Source: Roseiarcus sp963726105
Lineage (GTDB): Bacteria; Pseudomonadota; Alphaproteobacteria; Rhizobiales; Beijerinckiaceae
Length of the DNA stretch: 64,000 nucleotides
Reading direction: 5' to 3'
Assembly (NCBI GenBank): GCA_963726105.1
Contig: CAVSBJ010000019.1
Span: 1 to 64,000 of the forward strand
Of the stretch, positions 26,197-34,894 are shown piece by piece. Numbering within the stretch: position 1 is the stretch's first letter; every line of letters begins with the position of its first letter. Under the pieces are notes generated by a model. It made no database searches, had not been told where the DNA came from, and saw only the letters and a list, made by a program, of their open reading frames with translations. The position numbers and the translations under genes are program-made.

Positions 26197-27630
26197 ATGA
26201 GTTTCCTGGACGACCTTGCGTTCGGACCCAGCGGCGGTCGGAAGGCGTGGACAAGGGGCATCTTGATCGCGCTCGCCGCCCTCGCGGCGGTCGCCGCGCT
26301 CCTTTATTACACCGTCTCCGGCGACTACGCATTCCTGAGAGCTTCCGTCCTGACCGGATCGCCGACGGGCGCCTATCATGCCTTGGGCGACCGGTTGGCG
26401 GCGCGGGCGCTCAAGAAGAACGGCCATCTGAAGGTCATTTCTACTGCGGGGTCGGTCGAAAACATCGCTCGCCTCGCGAGCGAAAACGGCCGCTGCGTTC
26501 CCGCATTCGCGTTCGTCCAGGACGGCGTGCCGACGCCGGCCGACCAGGGCCTGACGACTTTAGGAAGGCTGCCGCAACCCGAGTCGCTGTTCCTTCTCGC
26601 CAAGCGCGGACGCGCGATCAGCACCTTCAATGACCTTAAAGGCGCTTCGGTCGGGATCGGCCCGGAAGGTTCCGGGACGGCCTATCTGATGCAGCAATTG
26701 CTGGAGAATTCCGACCTCAGCGGTCTGGGCCTAAAACCGTCCAATCACGATCTCGAGGCGCAGGCCGGACTTGTCCGTGACGGCCAACTGGACCTCGCCG
26801 CGTCCGTCATGAACGAGAACGCGGAGATGATCCGCACGCTCATGAACACGTACGATCTCGAGATCGTCGCTCCCGCGGACATCGAAGGCCTGGTGTCGCG
26901 CGACAAATGGCTGCGCCTCGGGCGCATCCCGGCAGGCTATTACGACATCGCCAAGCCGATTCCGGCGACCGACAAGCTCGTTGCGCAGGTTGATACGCTC
27001 GTCATGACCAACGCCTGTGTGCATCGCGCGGAGCGCGTCGCCTTCCTGATGCTTCTCAGCGAGGAGTTCCCCAATTTCGTTCGCGTGAACCCTCCGCCCG
27101 CGGCGAAGTCTCAGGACAGCGCGCCGTTGGCCGACGAAGCGCGCGAATTCTTCTCCAGCGGCGGGCCCGAGATTGCCGACAAATATTTCCCCTGGCTCGT
27201 GAACCTGATGTCGCCTGCCTACTGGATCTATCTGGTGATGGCGGCCACGGTCCTTTTGAATGCGATGGGTGTTTACAGTCGCTTCAGGCTCTGGCGCATC
27301 GACGCCAATCGGGCTCTGCTCGAGACCCGCCTCAAGGCGCTCGCCTATCCTGGTCTGAACGACGAGCAAATCAAAGCGCGCGCGCACTCCAGCATCACGC
27401 GAGACCAGATCAAGGCGCTCCCGCCCGAGCACGTCATCCAGACGCCGCAGGATCGAAAAGCGGCGGAAGAGCTGATCAACGACTTTGACGCGCTTCATCG
27501 GCGCTGTGAGGAGCAGCTCGTCTCGTATTTCACGCCGATGGGGTCGGAGATGTACTATCGATACCAGGAGTGGCTGATCGACGAAGCGAAAGCTGTGCTT
27601 GCGGCGCTGCTCCGATCATCGAATCAATGA
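26197..27630 (+). CDS. TAXI-family TRAP solute-binding protein, membrane anchored
   Basis: This 477-residue protein is counted from the ATG at 26197 (MSFLDDLAFGPSGGRKAWTR). An N-terminal membrane span (ILIALAALAAVAALLYY) comes first. The TAXI-type binding domain follows, with LTGSPTGAYHALGDRLAARA, FNDLKGASVGIGPEGSGTAY and an RIPAGYYDI segment. A second span near residue 343-360 (YWIYLVMAATVLLNAMGVYS) precedes a cytoplasmic, charged C-terminus. Normal TAXI proteins are about 320 residues and work with a DctQM permease. None is here, so this long orphan form may have a sensing role. Confidence 0.82.
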   Translation: MSFLDDLAFGPSGGRKAWTRGILIALAALAAVAALLYYTVSGDYAFLRASVLTGSPTGAYHALGDRLAARALKKNGHLKVISTAGSVENIARLASENGRCVPAFAFVQDGVPTPADQGLTTLGRLPQPESLFLLAKRGRAISTFNDLKGASVGIGPEGSGTAYLMQQLLENSDLSGLGLKPSNHDLEAQAGLVRDGQLDLAASVMNENAEMIRTLMNTYDLEIVAPADIEGLVSRDKWLRLGRIPAGYYDIAKPIPATDKLVAQVDTLVMTNACVHRAERVAFLMLLSEEFPNFVRVNPPPAAKSQDSAPLADEAREFFSSGGPEIADKYFPWLVNLMSPAYWIYLVMAATVLLNAMGVYSRFRLWRIDANRALLETRLKALAYPGLNDEQIKARAHSSITRDQIKALPPEHVIQTPQDRKAAEELINDFDALHRRCEEQLVSYFTPMGSEMYYRYQEWLIDEAKAVLAALLRSSNQ

Positions 27631-27677
27631 CCGACTCTTAGCGGGCCGGCTCGCCAGAGGCGCGCCGCAAGTGCTTC

Positions 27678-28629
27678 TCAGGCAGCCGCGGCTTCGACCG
27701 CCGCTGGCTCTGCCTGGCTGCGATGAGCGCCGGGGCAGGTCTTCATGCGTTCGCGCAAGTCCGCGATCAGCCATCGCCCGGCCCGGCCCGGCAGGCGGCC
27801 GCGCTCGTGCACGACCGAAAGAGGCAGCGCGATCTCCTCCTGATTGGCGATCGTGAGCCTCTTTAGGCGGCCCGCGCCGACGTGATCGGAAACCATGTGG
27901 CTTGGCATGTTGCACCAGCCGAAGCCGGCAAGCAGGAAATCGAGCCGGGTCGAAAGATCCGCGAACCGCCAGATATGACGGCTGAGGATTCCGCCCGAGA
28001 GGTTCTGGGTGAGCGGCGTGCGGTCGGTCAGCACGAGCTGCACATGCGGTTCGAGCGCTTCGCGCCCGATCGGCTGGGGCAGGGCGGCGAGCGGATGGTT
28101 GGCCGCCACGACTGGCCACATCGCGATCCGCGTCATGAACTCGCTGACGAGATCGCACGGGGTTGTGGGCGCGATCGTATAGATTGCGAGTTCGAGCGGC
28201 GCCGTCGCGGAGCCGCTGCTCCGCTCCGCCGAGAGCCTCCGTGTAGACGGACGCGGGCAGAAGCGGGAAGGCGACGCGCAGCGCCTTCAGGCTCTCCATC
28301 AAAAGTGGAATCGGCAGCATCGCGTCGACGGCCAGAGTCAGTTCCGGCTCGACGTCTTCAGCCATGCTTTGCGCCCGGGCGCGGATCGCTCGCGCCCCCG
28401 CGATCAGCCCGCGTGCGTCGCCGACCAGCGCTTTTCCCGCGTCAGTGAGCTGCGGCGTCTTGCCGGAGCGATCGAATAACGAAAGCCCAAGCGTCGCCTC
28501 GAGCGTCTGGATCGATTGGCTGATCGCGGATTGGACCCGGCCAAGCTTGCGCGCGGCGGCCGAAAAGCTCCCAGCGTCGGCGACCGCGACGAGAACACGC
28601 ATCTGGTCAAGCGTCAGCGAGTCAATCAT
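27678..28629 (-). pseudogene. LysR-type regulator with one frameshift
   Basis: The N-terminal winged HTH is clear (MIDSLTLDQMRVLVAVADAG, then SFSAAARKLGRVQSAISQSI). The effector domain begins normally, with ELTLAVDAMLPIPLLMESLK. Near 28200-28220 the frame changes: the expected APLELAIYTIAPTTPCDLVS lies in the other frame and continues as FMTRIAMWPVVAANHPLAAL to a stop at 27678. Apart from this single indel the gene is complete, about 316 residues. It is divergent from the rutE-like/wrbA/doxX operon, which it presumably controlled. A sequencing error is possible. Confidence 0.75.
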
Positions 28630-28662
28630 CCATCACCTCCATAGATGGATCCTAGCATAATT

Positions 28663-28675
28663 TTGCCAATTGCAA
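28663..28675. promoter_or_regulatory. candidate LysR box (T-N11-A)
   Basis: TTGCCAATTGCAA fits T-N11-A with TTGC/GCAA arms, and it lies in the 103-bp divergent spacer between the LysR gene and the nitroreductase gene. A second dyad, TCCAT-AG-ATGGA, occurs at 28638-28649, close to the LysR start. Both are at positions usual for autoregulation and target control. Confidence 0.5.
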
Positions 28676-28732
28676 TGATCGGAACAACGGACGACATGGG
28701 ACCCAGTCCAAGAATTCCAGGAGACCGCCCGC

Positions 28733-29341
28733 ATGACCGTTCATGTTCCTGAGCCCAAGACAATCGGAGCGCAATCGCTGGCGCAGTTGTTCACCGCGGC
28801 GCGTACGCACAATGTGTTTCTCGACAAGCCGGTCTCGGACGAGTCGCTCCGGAAGGCGATCGAACTGGCCAAGATGGGGCCGACCAGCGCCAATCAATCG
28901 CCGATGCGCGTCCTTTTTCTGCGATCGCAGGCGGCCAAGGACCGGCTTCGGCCAGCGCTGTCGCCGGGCAATCTGGAGAAGACGATGGGCGCTCCGGTCG
29001 TCGCGATCACCGCTCACGACGAACAGTTCTACGAGCATCTGCCGTTTCTGTTTCCGCACGCCGACGCCAAGGCGTGGTTCGCGGGCGACGCTGTGAAAGC
29101 GGCTCGCGCGGCCTTCCAGAACGGAACGTTGCAGGTCGCCTATCTCATCCTTGCGTTACGCGCGGTGGGGCTCGACACCGGACCGATGACCGGGTTCGAC
29201 AATGCGAAGGTCGACGCCGAGTTCTTCCCAGAAGGACGCGTCAAGTCGAACGTCCTGATCAACATCGGCTACGGCGACGCTGAGAAGCTGTTCCCGCGCA
29301 GCCCCCGGTTTTCCTTCGACCAGATGGCGACAATCCTCTGA
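28733..29341 (+). CDS. malonic semialdehyde reductase-like nitroreductase (RutE/HadB family)
   Basis: This 202-residue FMN-dependent enzyme of the nitroreductase superfamily shows FTAARTHNVFLDKPVSDESL at the start. KMGPTSANQSPMRVLFLRS (about residues 45-63) is typical of RutE. AVGLDTGPMTGFDNAKVDAE and the C-terminal SNVLINIGYGDAEKLFPRSP complete the pattern. RutE reduces malonic semialdehyde to 3-hydroxypropionate, but relatives reduce quinones or nitro compounds. Neighbours wrbA and doxX suggest an electrophile or quinone stress role rather than pyrimidine catabolism. It is probably controlled by the adjacent LysR gene. Confidence 0.85.
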   Translation: MTVHVPEPKTIGAQSLAQLFTAARTHNVFLDKPVSDESLRKAIELAKMGPTSANQSPMRVLFLRSQAAKDRLRPALSPGNLEKTMGAPVVAITAHDEQFYEHLPFLFPHADAKAWFAGDAVKAARAAFQNGTLQVAYLILALRAVGLDTGPMTGFDNAKVDAEFFPEGRVKSNVLINIGYGDAEKLFPRSPRFSFDQMATIL

Positions 29342-29379
29342 TTGCTCGCCTCACCGTTCAAAGCTTGAGGAGATGAAGA

Positions 29380-29979
29380 ATGGCGAAGGTGCTCGTTCTC
29401 TATTATTCCAGTTTCGGCCACATCGAAACGATGGCTCATGCGGTCGCGGAAGGCGCGCGGGCCGCGGGCGCGACGGCCGACGTCAAGCGGGTGCCGGAGA
29501 ACGTGCCCGGCGAGATCGCCAAGGCCTACCACTTCAAGCTCGATCAATCCGCTCCAATCGCCAAGGTCGAGGAGCTGGCGAACTATGACGCGATCGTCGT
29601 CGGCGCGCCGACTCGCTTCGGCCGTATGCCCTCGGCGATGGGAAGCTTCTGGGAGCAGGCGGGCCAATTGTGGCTGACGGGCGCCTTGCTGGGAAAGGTG
29701 GGCGGCGCCTTCACCTCGAGCGCGACCCAGCACGGCGGCAACGAGATGACCCTTTTCTCCATCATCACCAACCTGATGCACTTCGGCTTGATCATCGTCG
29801 GGTTGCCCTACAGCCACGCGGCTCAAGGCACGCTCGACGAAATCGTGGGCGGCGCGCCCTACGGCGCAACGACGATTGCCGGCTCGCAGGGTCAACGCCA
29901 TCCGTCGAAGATCGAACTCGACGGCGCCCGGCACCAGGGCGAACTCATCGCCAAGGCCGCCGCCAAGCTCTCGGCCTAA
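29380..29979 (+). CDS. wrbA: NAD(P)H:quinone oxidoreductase WrbA
   Basis: This 199-residue flavodoxin-like protein binds FMN and reduces quinones by two electrons. The phosphate-binding loop is in VLYYSSFGHIETMAHAVAEG (about residues 5-24). GAPTRFGRMPSAMGSFWEQA (about 75-94) and GGAFTSSATQHGGNEMTLFS (about 107-126) are WrbA hallmarks, and GGAPYGATTIAGSQGQRHPS follows. AGGAG lies before the ATG. It is 38 bases downstream of the rutE-like gene and upstream of doxX, in one transcriptional direction. Confidence 0.95.
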   Translation: MAKVLVLYYSSFGHIETMAHAVAEGARAAGATADVKRVPENVPGEIAKAYHFKLDQSAPIAKVEELANYDAIVVGAPTRFGRMPSAMGSFWEQAGQLWLTGALLGKVGGAFTSSATQHGGNEMTLFSIITNLMHFGLIIVGLPYSHAAQGTLDEIVGGAPYGATTIAGSQGQRHPSKIELDGARHQGELIAKAAAKLSA

Positions 29980-30023
29980 CCCCCAACATCGCAACCTTCA
30001 ACCGATCAAAGAAAGCGACGACA

Positions 30024-30437
30024 ATGAGTAGTGTTCTTCCCCGTTCCACCGCTTCAGCGCTGAGCACGGCGTGGCTCGCGCCGCACGCGCGCTCGTTGCT
30101 GCGCATCGCAGCCGGGCTCGCGTTTCTCGAGCACGGAACAGGCAAGCTCTTGGGCTTCCCCGCGGGCTTGCCGTACATCGACAAGATGCCGACAGGCCTC
30201 CTGTATTTCACCGGAACGATGGAGCTCATCGGCGGCGTCTTGATCGTGCTCGGCCTGTTCACGCGCCCGGTCGCCTTCATCCTGTCTGGATTCATGGCCG
30301 CGGCCTATTTCATGGCGCATTTCCCGATGAGCTTCTTCCCCGCGATCAACATGGGCGAGGCGGCGCTGCTCTACTGCTTCATCTTCCTCTATCTCGCCGC
30401 GGCGGGCCCAGGCCCTTGGTCGATCGATAGGGACTGA
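30024..30437 (+). CDS. DoxX-family membrane protein
   Basis: This 137-residue protein starts at the ATG at 30024 (MSSVLPRSTASALSTAWLAP). Four hydrophobic helices are visible: around LLRIAAGLAFLEHGTGKLLG, LLYFTGTMELIGGVLIVLGL, PVAFILSGFMAAAYFMAHFP and ALLYCFIFLYLAAAG. The LRIAAGLxFLxHGxxKL motif is typical of DoxX/DoxD proteins. Members take part in quinone-linked or thiol redox reactions in the membrane, which fits the WrbA neighbour. It is the last gene of the operon; a convergent MFS gene follows 22 bases later. Confidence 0.9.
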   Translation: MSSVLPRSTASALSTAWLAPHARSLLRIAAGLAFLEHGTGKLLGFPAGLPYIDKMPTGLLYFTGTMELIGGVLIVLGLFTRPVAFILSGFMAAAYFMAHFPMSFFPAINMGEAALLYCFIFLYLAAAGPGPWSIDRD

Positions 30438-30458
30438 GCGACGCTTGAGGCAGCGACG

Positions 30459-31712
30459 CTAGACGGCCAGCAGCTCGCCGGCCGGCGCGCCGCGCCTGCG
30501 GCGCCAGAAGAGCCAGGAGACGATGGCGAAATTGAACGCGTTCCATAAGACCCCGTTCAGAAACGCCATCCGGTAGGAGCTGGTGAGGTCGAAGATGACC
30601 CCGGAGAAATACCCTCCGAACGCCATGCCGAAGATGGTCGCCGAGACCACGAGGCCAATCGCCGCGCCGGCGCGGCGAGGCGGCAAAAGCTCACGGCAGA
30701 TGACCGCATACATCGGCACGATGCCGCCCTGAAACAGGCCGAAGATCCCGGAGACGACGAACAGGGACTCGAGTCCGTTGAAATAGAGATAAAGCAGAAG
30801 CGCGACGCCTTGCATGAACGAGCCGATCAACAGCGTCGCTGACCCGCCGATCACGTCGGCGACAAAGCCGGAGCCGATGCGCGAGACGATCCCGAGCAGC
30901 ATCATGAGCGACAGCATCTCGGCGCCGCGCGCGACTCCATAGCCAAGATCGCCGCAATAGGCGACCAGATGAACCTGCGGCATCGACATCGCCACGCAGC
31001 AGGAAAAGCCGGCGGCGATCAAGAGAACCAGCAGAAGTCGCGGCGATATGCCGACGTCGGCGCGCGCGGTCTCAGTCGCGGCCTCGGCCTCTTCGTAGGC
31101 CGCGGCGGATGGCCTGCGGCGCATCGCGAAAGCCAGCGGCAGGACAAGAGCGGCGACGAGGATTCCGATGCCGGCGTAGGTCAGGCGCCAGCCGACCAGC
31201 GGGATTGTGAAGCTCATCACAAGGGGCCAGATGGTTCCGGCGAAGTAATTGCCGGACGCGACAATGACGACTGCGACCCCGCGCCGCTTGACGAACCAAT
31301 GCGAAATGTCAGCCATCATCGGCGCAAAGCCTGTCCCGGCGCCGATTCCGATCAACGCATGGGCGGCGGTAAACACAGCAAGGTTCGGCGCATAGCCGGC
31401 AAGCATGAAACCCACGCCCAAAGTGACCACGGAGATGAGCAGGGGCAGGACGATTCCGTGACGGTCGGTCATTCGTCCAAGCGCGATCGTCGAGAAGGCG
31501 AGCGCGCACATCATCACCGTGTATGGAAGCGAAGCCGAGGAGCGGTCGACGCCGAAATCGAGCTGCGCCGGCGGCAGGACCACGATCACCGCCCACATGC
31601 CAACGCCGATCAGGGTCGCGATCAGCAACGACAGGGCAAGCCGGGTGAATGCGTAGGCGCCGTCGGGGGCGTATCGGTCCGCCGACGGGGACACGCTCGA
31701 AAATTGGTTCAT
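30459..31712 (-). CDS. MFS transporter
   Basis: About 417 residues with 12 predicted membrane helices; I chose the ATG at 31712 (MNQFSSVSPSADRYAPDGAY), with further in-frame starts up to 31754. The major facilitator signature is seen between helices 2 and 3, with IALGRMTDRHGIVLPLLISV. Substrate is unknown, but the pattern LIGIGAGTGFAPMMADISHW and RRGVAVVIVASGNYFAGTIW resembles monocarboxylate/oxalate-type permeases. It is convergent with doxX and 218 bases from dxs on its other side, where no gene is seen. Confidence 0.87.
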   Translation of the reverse strand: MNQFSSVSPSADRYAPDGAYAFTRLALSLLIATLIGVGMWAVIVVLPPAQLDFGVDRSSASLPYTVMMCALAFSTIALGRMTDRHGIVLPLLISVVTLGVGFMLAGYAPNLAVFTAAHALIGIGAGTGFAPMMADISHWFVKRRGVAVVIVASGNYFAGTIWPLVMSFTIPLVGWRLTYAGIGILVAALVLPLAFAMRRRPSAAAYEEAEAATETARADVGISPRLLLVLLIAAGFSCCVAMSMPQVHLVAYCGDLGYGVARGAEMLSLMMLLGIVSRIGSGFVADVIGGSATLLIGSFMQGVALLLYLYFNGLESLFVVSGIFGLFQGGIVPMYAVICRELLPPRRAGAAIGLVVSATIFGMAFGGYFSGVIFDLTSSYRMAFLNGVLWNAFNFAIVSWLFWRRRRGAPAGELLAV

Positions 31713-31930
31713 TGCACAAATTTGCGCCATATGGGCAGGGATGGCAATTCCCATGCGCCGGAACGCTTCGACGCGGAAGCGCGTTTGACGATCATGTTAA
31801 ACCAAGTTTAGGCGGGTTACTTTACGGCGCCATAATGGCGAAAGCGCGTAATTGCGGTGAACGTCGGACTTGGTGTACGTGTGGGTCGTCGTTACGCGGC
31901 GACAAGTAAGCGCCGCGCCTGGGGAAAAGA

Positions 31931-33850
31931 TTGACCAAGCCTTCAACGCCGCTTCTGGATCGAATCGACACACCGGCCGATCTACGCAAGCTGAAGGAGA
32001 GCGATCTCGTTCAGGTGACGGAAGAATTGCGCGCCGAAACGATCAGCGCGGTCTCGGTGACGGGCGGTCATCTCGGGGCCGGGCTTGGCGTGGTCGAACT
32101 GACGGTTGCGCTGCACTACGTTTTCGACACGCCGAGCGACCGCATCATCTGGGACGTCGGCCATCAGGCCTATCCGCACAAGATCCTTACGGGTCGGCGC
32201 GAGCGCATCCGGACGCTGCGGCAGGGCGGAGGTTTGAGCGGTTTCACCAAACGCGCGGAAAGCGAATACGACCCGTTCGGAGCCGCCCATTCCTCGACGT
32301 CGATCTCTGCCAGCCTGGGCATGGCGGTCGCCCGCGATCTGTCCAACAACAGCAACAACGTGGTCGCGGTCATCGGCGACGGCGCGATGTCGGCGGGGAT
32401 GGCTTACGAGGCGATGAACAACGCCGGCGCCATGGGCTCGCGGCTCATCGTGATTCTCAATGACAACGACATGTCGATCGCGCCGCCGACAGGCGCGATG
32501 TCGGCTTATCTGGCCCGCCTCGTGTCAGGGCGCGCCTATCGCACTCTGCGCGGCGCAGCCAAGCAACTTGCCCGCCGCCTGCCGAGGTTCTTCTACGACA
32601 AAGCCCGGCTCACCGAAGAGTACGGCCGCAACTTCTGGACCGGGGGCACCCTGTTCGAGGAGCTCGGTTTCTACTATGTCGGGCCGATCGACGGCCACAA
32701 TCTCGACCACCTTCTGCCGATCTTGAAGAACGTGCGCGATGTGCAGGACGGCCCGGTGCTCGTGCATGTGGTGACGAAGAAGGGGAAGGGCTATCCGCCC
32801 GCCGAAGCGGCCGATGACAAGTACCACGGCGTTTCCGCGTTCGACGTCATCACCGGCGCCCAGGCGAAGCCCAAGACCAACGCGCCCGCCTATACGCGCG
32901 TGTTCGCCAACGCTCTGGTCGAGGAGGCGCGTCGCGACGCCAAGATCGTCGCCATTACCGCCGCCATGCCGGACGGGACCGGGCTCGACCGAATGAAAGC
33001 GGTTTTCCCCGATCGCGTCTTCGATGTCGGCATCGCCGAGCAGCACGCGGTCACATTTGCCGCCGGCCTGGCGACGGAAGGCTACAGGCCTTTCTGCGCG
33101 ATCTATTCGACCTTCCTGCAGCGCGGCTACGACCAGCTCGTGCATGACGTTGCGATTCAGAACCTGCCGGTCCGCTTCGCCCTCGACCGCGCCGGTCTGG
33201 TCGGAGCGGATGGCGCGACGCATGCCGGCGCGTTCGACATCGCCTACCTCGCCTGTCTGCCGAATATGACGGTCATGGCGGCTTCCGACGAGGCCGAACT
33301 CGTCCATATGGTCGCAACCGCCGCGGCCCATGATTCCGGTCCGATCGCCTTGCGTTATCCGCGCGGCGAGGGCGTCGGGGTCGACCTGCCGAAGCAGGGA
33401 GAGGTGTTGCCGATCGGCAAGGGCCGGGTCGTGCGCGAAGGCTCGCGGATTGCAATCCTGTCGCTGGGCACGCGGCTTGGCGAAGCCTTGAAGGCGGCGG
33501 AAGAGCTTGCGGCCCGGGGCCTGTCGACCACGGTCGCCGACGCGCGTTTCGCCAAGCCGCTCGACCGCGAGCTCATTCTCAAACTCGCGGCGACGCACAA
33601 GCTCCTCATCACGATCGAAGAGGGCGCGGCGGGCGGCTTCGGCGCGCATGTGCTGACCTTGCTCAGCGACGCTGGCGCGCTCGAGCACGGGCTCAAGGTG
33701 CGCACCATGACGCTGCCGGACAAGTTCCAGGATCACGACAAGCCCGATCGCATGTACGCCGCCGCCGGGCTTGACGCGAAGGGCATTGTCGCCAAGGCGA
33801 TCGCAGCGCTGGGAGATGTCGAGCACCTGGCCTCGAGCCGCTCCGCGTGA
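31931..33850 (+). CDS. dxs: 1-deoxy-D-xylulose-5-phosphate synthase
   Basis: This 639-residue thiamine-diphosphate enzyme opens the MEP isoprenoid pathway by joining pyruvate and glyceraldehyde 3-phosphate. The N-terminal catalytic His region is SVTGGHLGAGLGVVELTVAL (about residues 42-61). The cofactor site is IGDGAMSAGMAYEAMNNAG (about 146-164). The central domain has DVGIAEQHAVTFAAGLATEG, which includes the proton-relay Glu. The C-terminal transketolase domain follows from about 505. The length is normal. Its stop overlaps the start of a small membrane protein gene. Confidence 0.96.
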   Translation: MTKPSTPLLDRIDTPADLRKLKESDLVQVTEELRAETISAVSVTGGHLGAGLGVVELTVALHYVFDTPSDRIIWDVGHQAYPHKILTGRRERIRTLRQGGGLSGFTKRAESEYDPFGAAHSSTSISASLGMAVARDLSNNSNNVVAVIGDGAMSAGMAYEAMNNAGAMGSRLIVILNDNDMSIAPPTGAMSAYLARLVSGRAYRTLRGAAKQLARRLPRFFYDKARLTEEYGRNFWTGGTLFEELGFYYVGPIDGHNLDHLLPILKNVRDVQDGPVLVHVVTKKGKGYPPAEAADDKYHGVSAFDVITGAQAKPKTNAPAYTRVFANALVEEARRDAKIVAITAAMPDGTGLDRMKAVFPDRVFDVGIAEQHAVTFAAGLATEGYRPFCAIYSTFLQRGYDQLVHDVAIQNLPVRFALDRAGLVGADGATHAGAFDIAYLACLPNMTVMAASDEAELVHMVATAAAHDSGPIALRYPRGEGVGVDLPKQGEVLPIGKGRVVREGSRIAILSLGTRLGEALKAAEELAARGLSTTVADARFAKPLDRELILKLAATHKLLITIEEGAAGGFGAHVLTLLSDAGALEHGLKVRTMTLPDKFQDHDKPDRMYAAAGLDAKGIVAKAIAALGDVEHLASSRSA

Positions 33851-34038
33851 GCCGGGCCCCATCGGGCGGCGAGGACGAAGCGCCGCATTCAGGCGGACGC
33901 GGCAATATCGCCGCCATCATCGCGATCGTGGTCATTGCCGCGCTTGGTTACTGGGCTTTCAACTCCATTGACCATCAGCGCAAAATGCAGAACTGCCTCG
34001 ATTCGGGGCGACGCGACTGCGCGCACTGGGTGCGCTAG
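33847..34038 (+). CDS. small membrane protein coupled to dxs
   Basis: This 63-residue protein starts at a GTG that overlaps the dxs stop (GTGA, 33847-33850). A hydrophilic N-terminus of about 20 residues precedes one membrane span, IAAIIAIVVIAALGYWAF. A short tail, DHQRKMQNCLDSGRRDCAHW, follows, with two cysteines that could form a disulfide if outside. No family is recognised. The four-base overlap supports translation and co-expression with dxs. Confidence 0.6.
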   Translation: MSRAPSGGEDEAPHSGGRGNIAAIIAIVVIAALGYWAFNSIDHQRKMQNCLDSGRRDCAHWVR

Positions 34039-34146
34039 GATCTCTGACCCCGGCGATTGACTTGCTCGCGTCGGCGCGGCATAAGCCCGGCCTTGCAGCG
34101 GCGCGAGAGCGCCGCGTTCATTTTTTCGGCTCGCCGCTTGGTTAAA

Positions 34147-34163
34147 TCGGCCGCAGCGGCCGA
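34147..34163. promoter_or_regulatory. perfect 17-bp palindrome upstream of rpmH
   Basis: TCGGCCGC and GCGGCCGA flank a single A, forming a perfect dyad about 77 bases before the rpmH start. It may be a hairpin in the rpmH leader or a protein site. No T-run follows. Confidence 0.4.
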
Positions 34164-34239
34164 GCCGGCGTTTGTGCGTTTAAGGTCGAGCGGGGCTCGA
34201 TTTTTTTCCGCCGACGATTGGACTTTCGGAGACTAGCCG

Positions 34240-34374
34240 GTGAAGCGGACCTATCAACCCAGCAAACTCGTGCGCAAGCGCCGTCACGGCTTTCGCTCCC
34301 GTTCGGCGACGGTCGGCGGCCGCAAAGTGCTGGCCGCGCGCCGCGCGCGCGGGCGCAAGAAGCTCTCCGCCTGA
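34240..34374 (+). CDS. rpmH: 50S ribosomal protein L34
   Basis: This is a 44-residue, very basic protein. The translation from a GTG at 34240 is MKRTYQPSKLVRKRRHGFRS, then RSATVGGRKVLAARRARGRK and KLSA. This is the full L34 sequence pattern, conserved from start to end. GTG starts are common for rpmH. It heads the classic rpmH-rnpA-yidC-engB order, which often lies near the chromosomal origin; dnaA is not in the window. Confidence 0.97.
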   Translation: MKRTYQPSKLVRKRRHGFRSRSATVGGRKVLAARRARGRKKLSA

Positions 34375-34450
34375 TTGATTCACCGTGGCTTCGGTCGCCG
34401 GCCGGCCGTTCCCGTTTCGGTGAAGACTCCGCGGAAGGGAGCCTGACGCC

Positions 34451-34894
34451 TTGCATGAGGACGGCAACCCCAGCCCCACCGGCGTACCTGTTGGCCGCCT
34501 GACCAGACGGGCCGAATACCAGCGTGTCTCGCGCGGTCGCCGCGCATCGGTCGAGACTTTCACCCTGCAGTCCCGCCGTCGCGAGGAAACGGGGCAAGAC
34601 GCCGTCCCCGGGGCGCGGGTGGGACTGACAGTGACCAAAGGCGTCGGCGGCGCCGTCGAGCGCAATCGCGTCCGCAGACGGCTGAGAGAGGCCCTGCGCG
34701 CTGCGGCGCCCCTTGAGGCGGAGGGCGATCACGATTACGTGCTGATGGCCCGGCGCGAGGCGTTGGGCCGCCGTTTCGCCGCCCTCGTCGATGATGTCCG
34801 CGCCGCCTTTCGCGCCGCCCGGCGCGGCGAAGCGGATGGTCGCGGCCGCGGACCGGCCAAACGGACGGCGAAGGACAGAGACGCGCGAACATGA
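34451..34894 (+). CDS. rnpA: ribonuclease P protein component
   Basis: This 147-residue basic protein assists the RNase P RNA in removing tRNA 5' leaders. The core begins VGRLTRRAEYQRVSRGRRAS. It contains the RNR signature as GAVERNRVRRRLREALRAAA (about residues 68-87), and the central GLTVTKGVGGAV strand before it. The chosen start is a TTG at 34451; the ATG four bases later is in another frame. The C-terminal 20 residues are a basic, low-complexity tail. It overlaps the yidC start by four bases. Confidence 0.92.
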   Translation: MHEDGNPSPTGVPVGRLTRRAEYQRVSRGRRASVETFTLQSRRREETGQDAVPGARVGLTVTKGVGGAVERNRVRRRLREALRAAAPLEAEGDHDYVLMARREALGRRFAALVDDVRAAFRAARRGEADGRGRGPAKRTAKDRDART

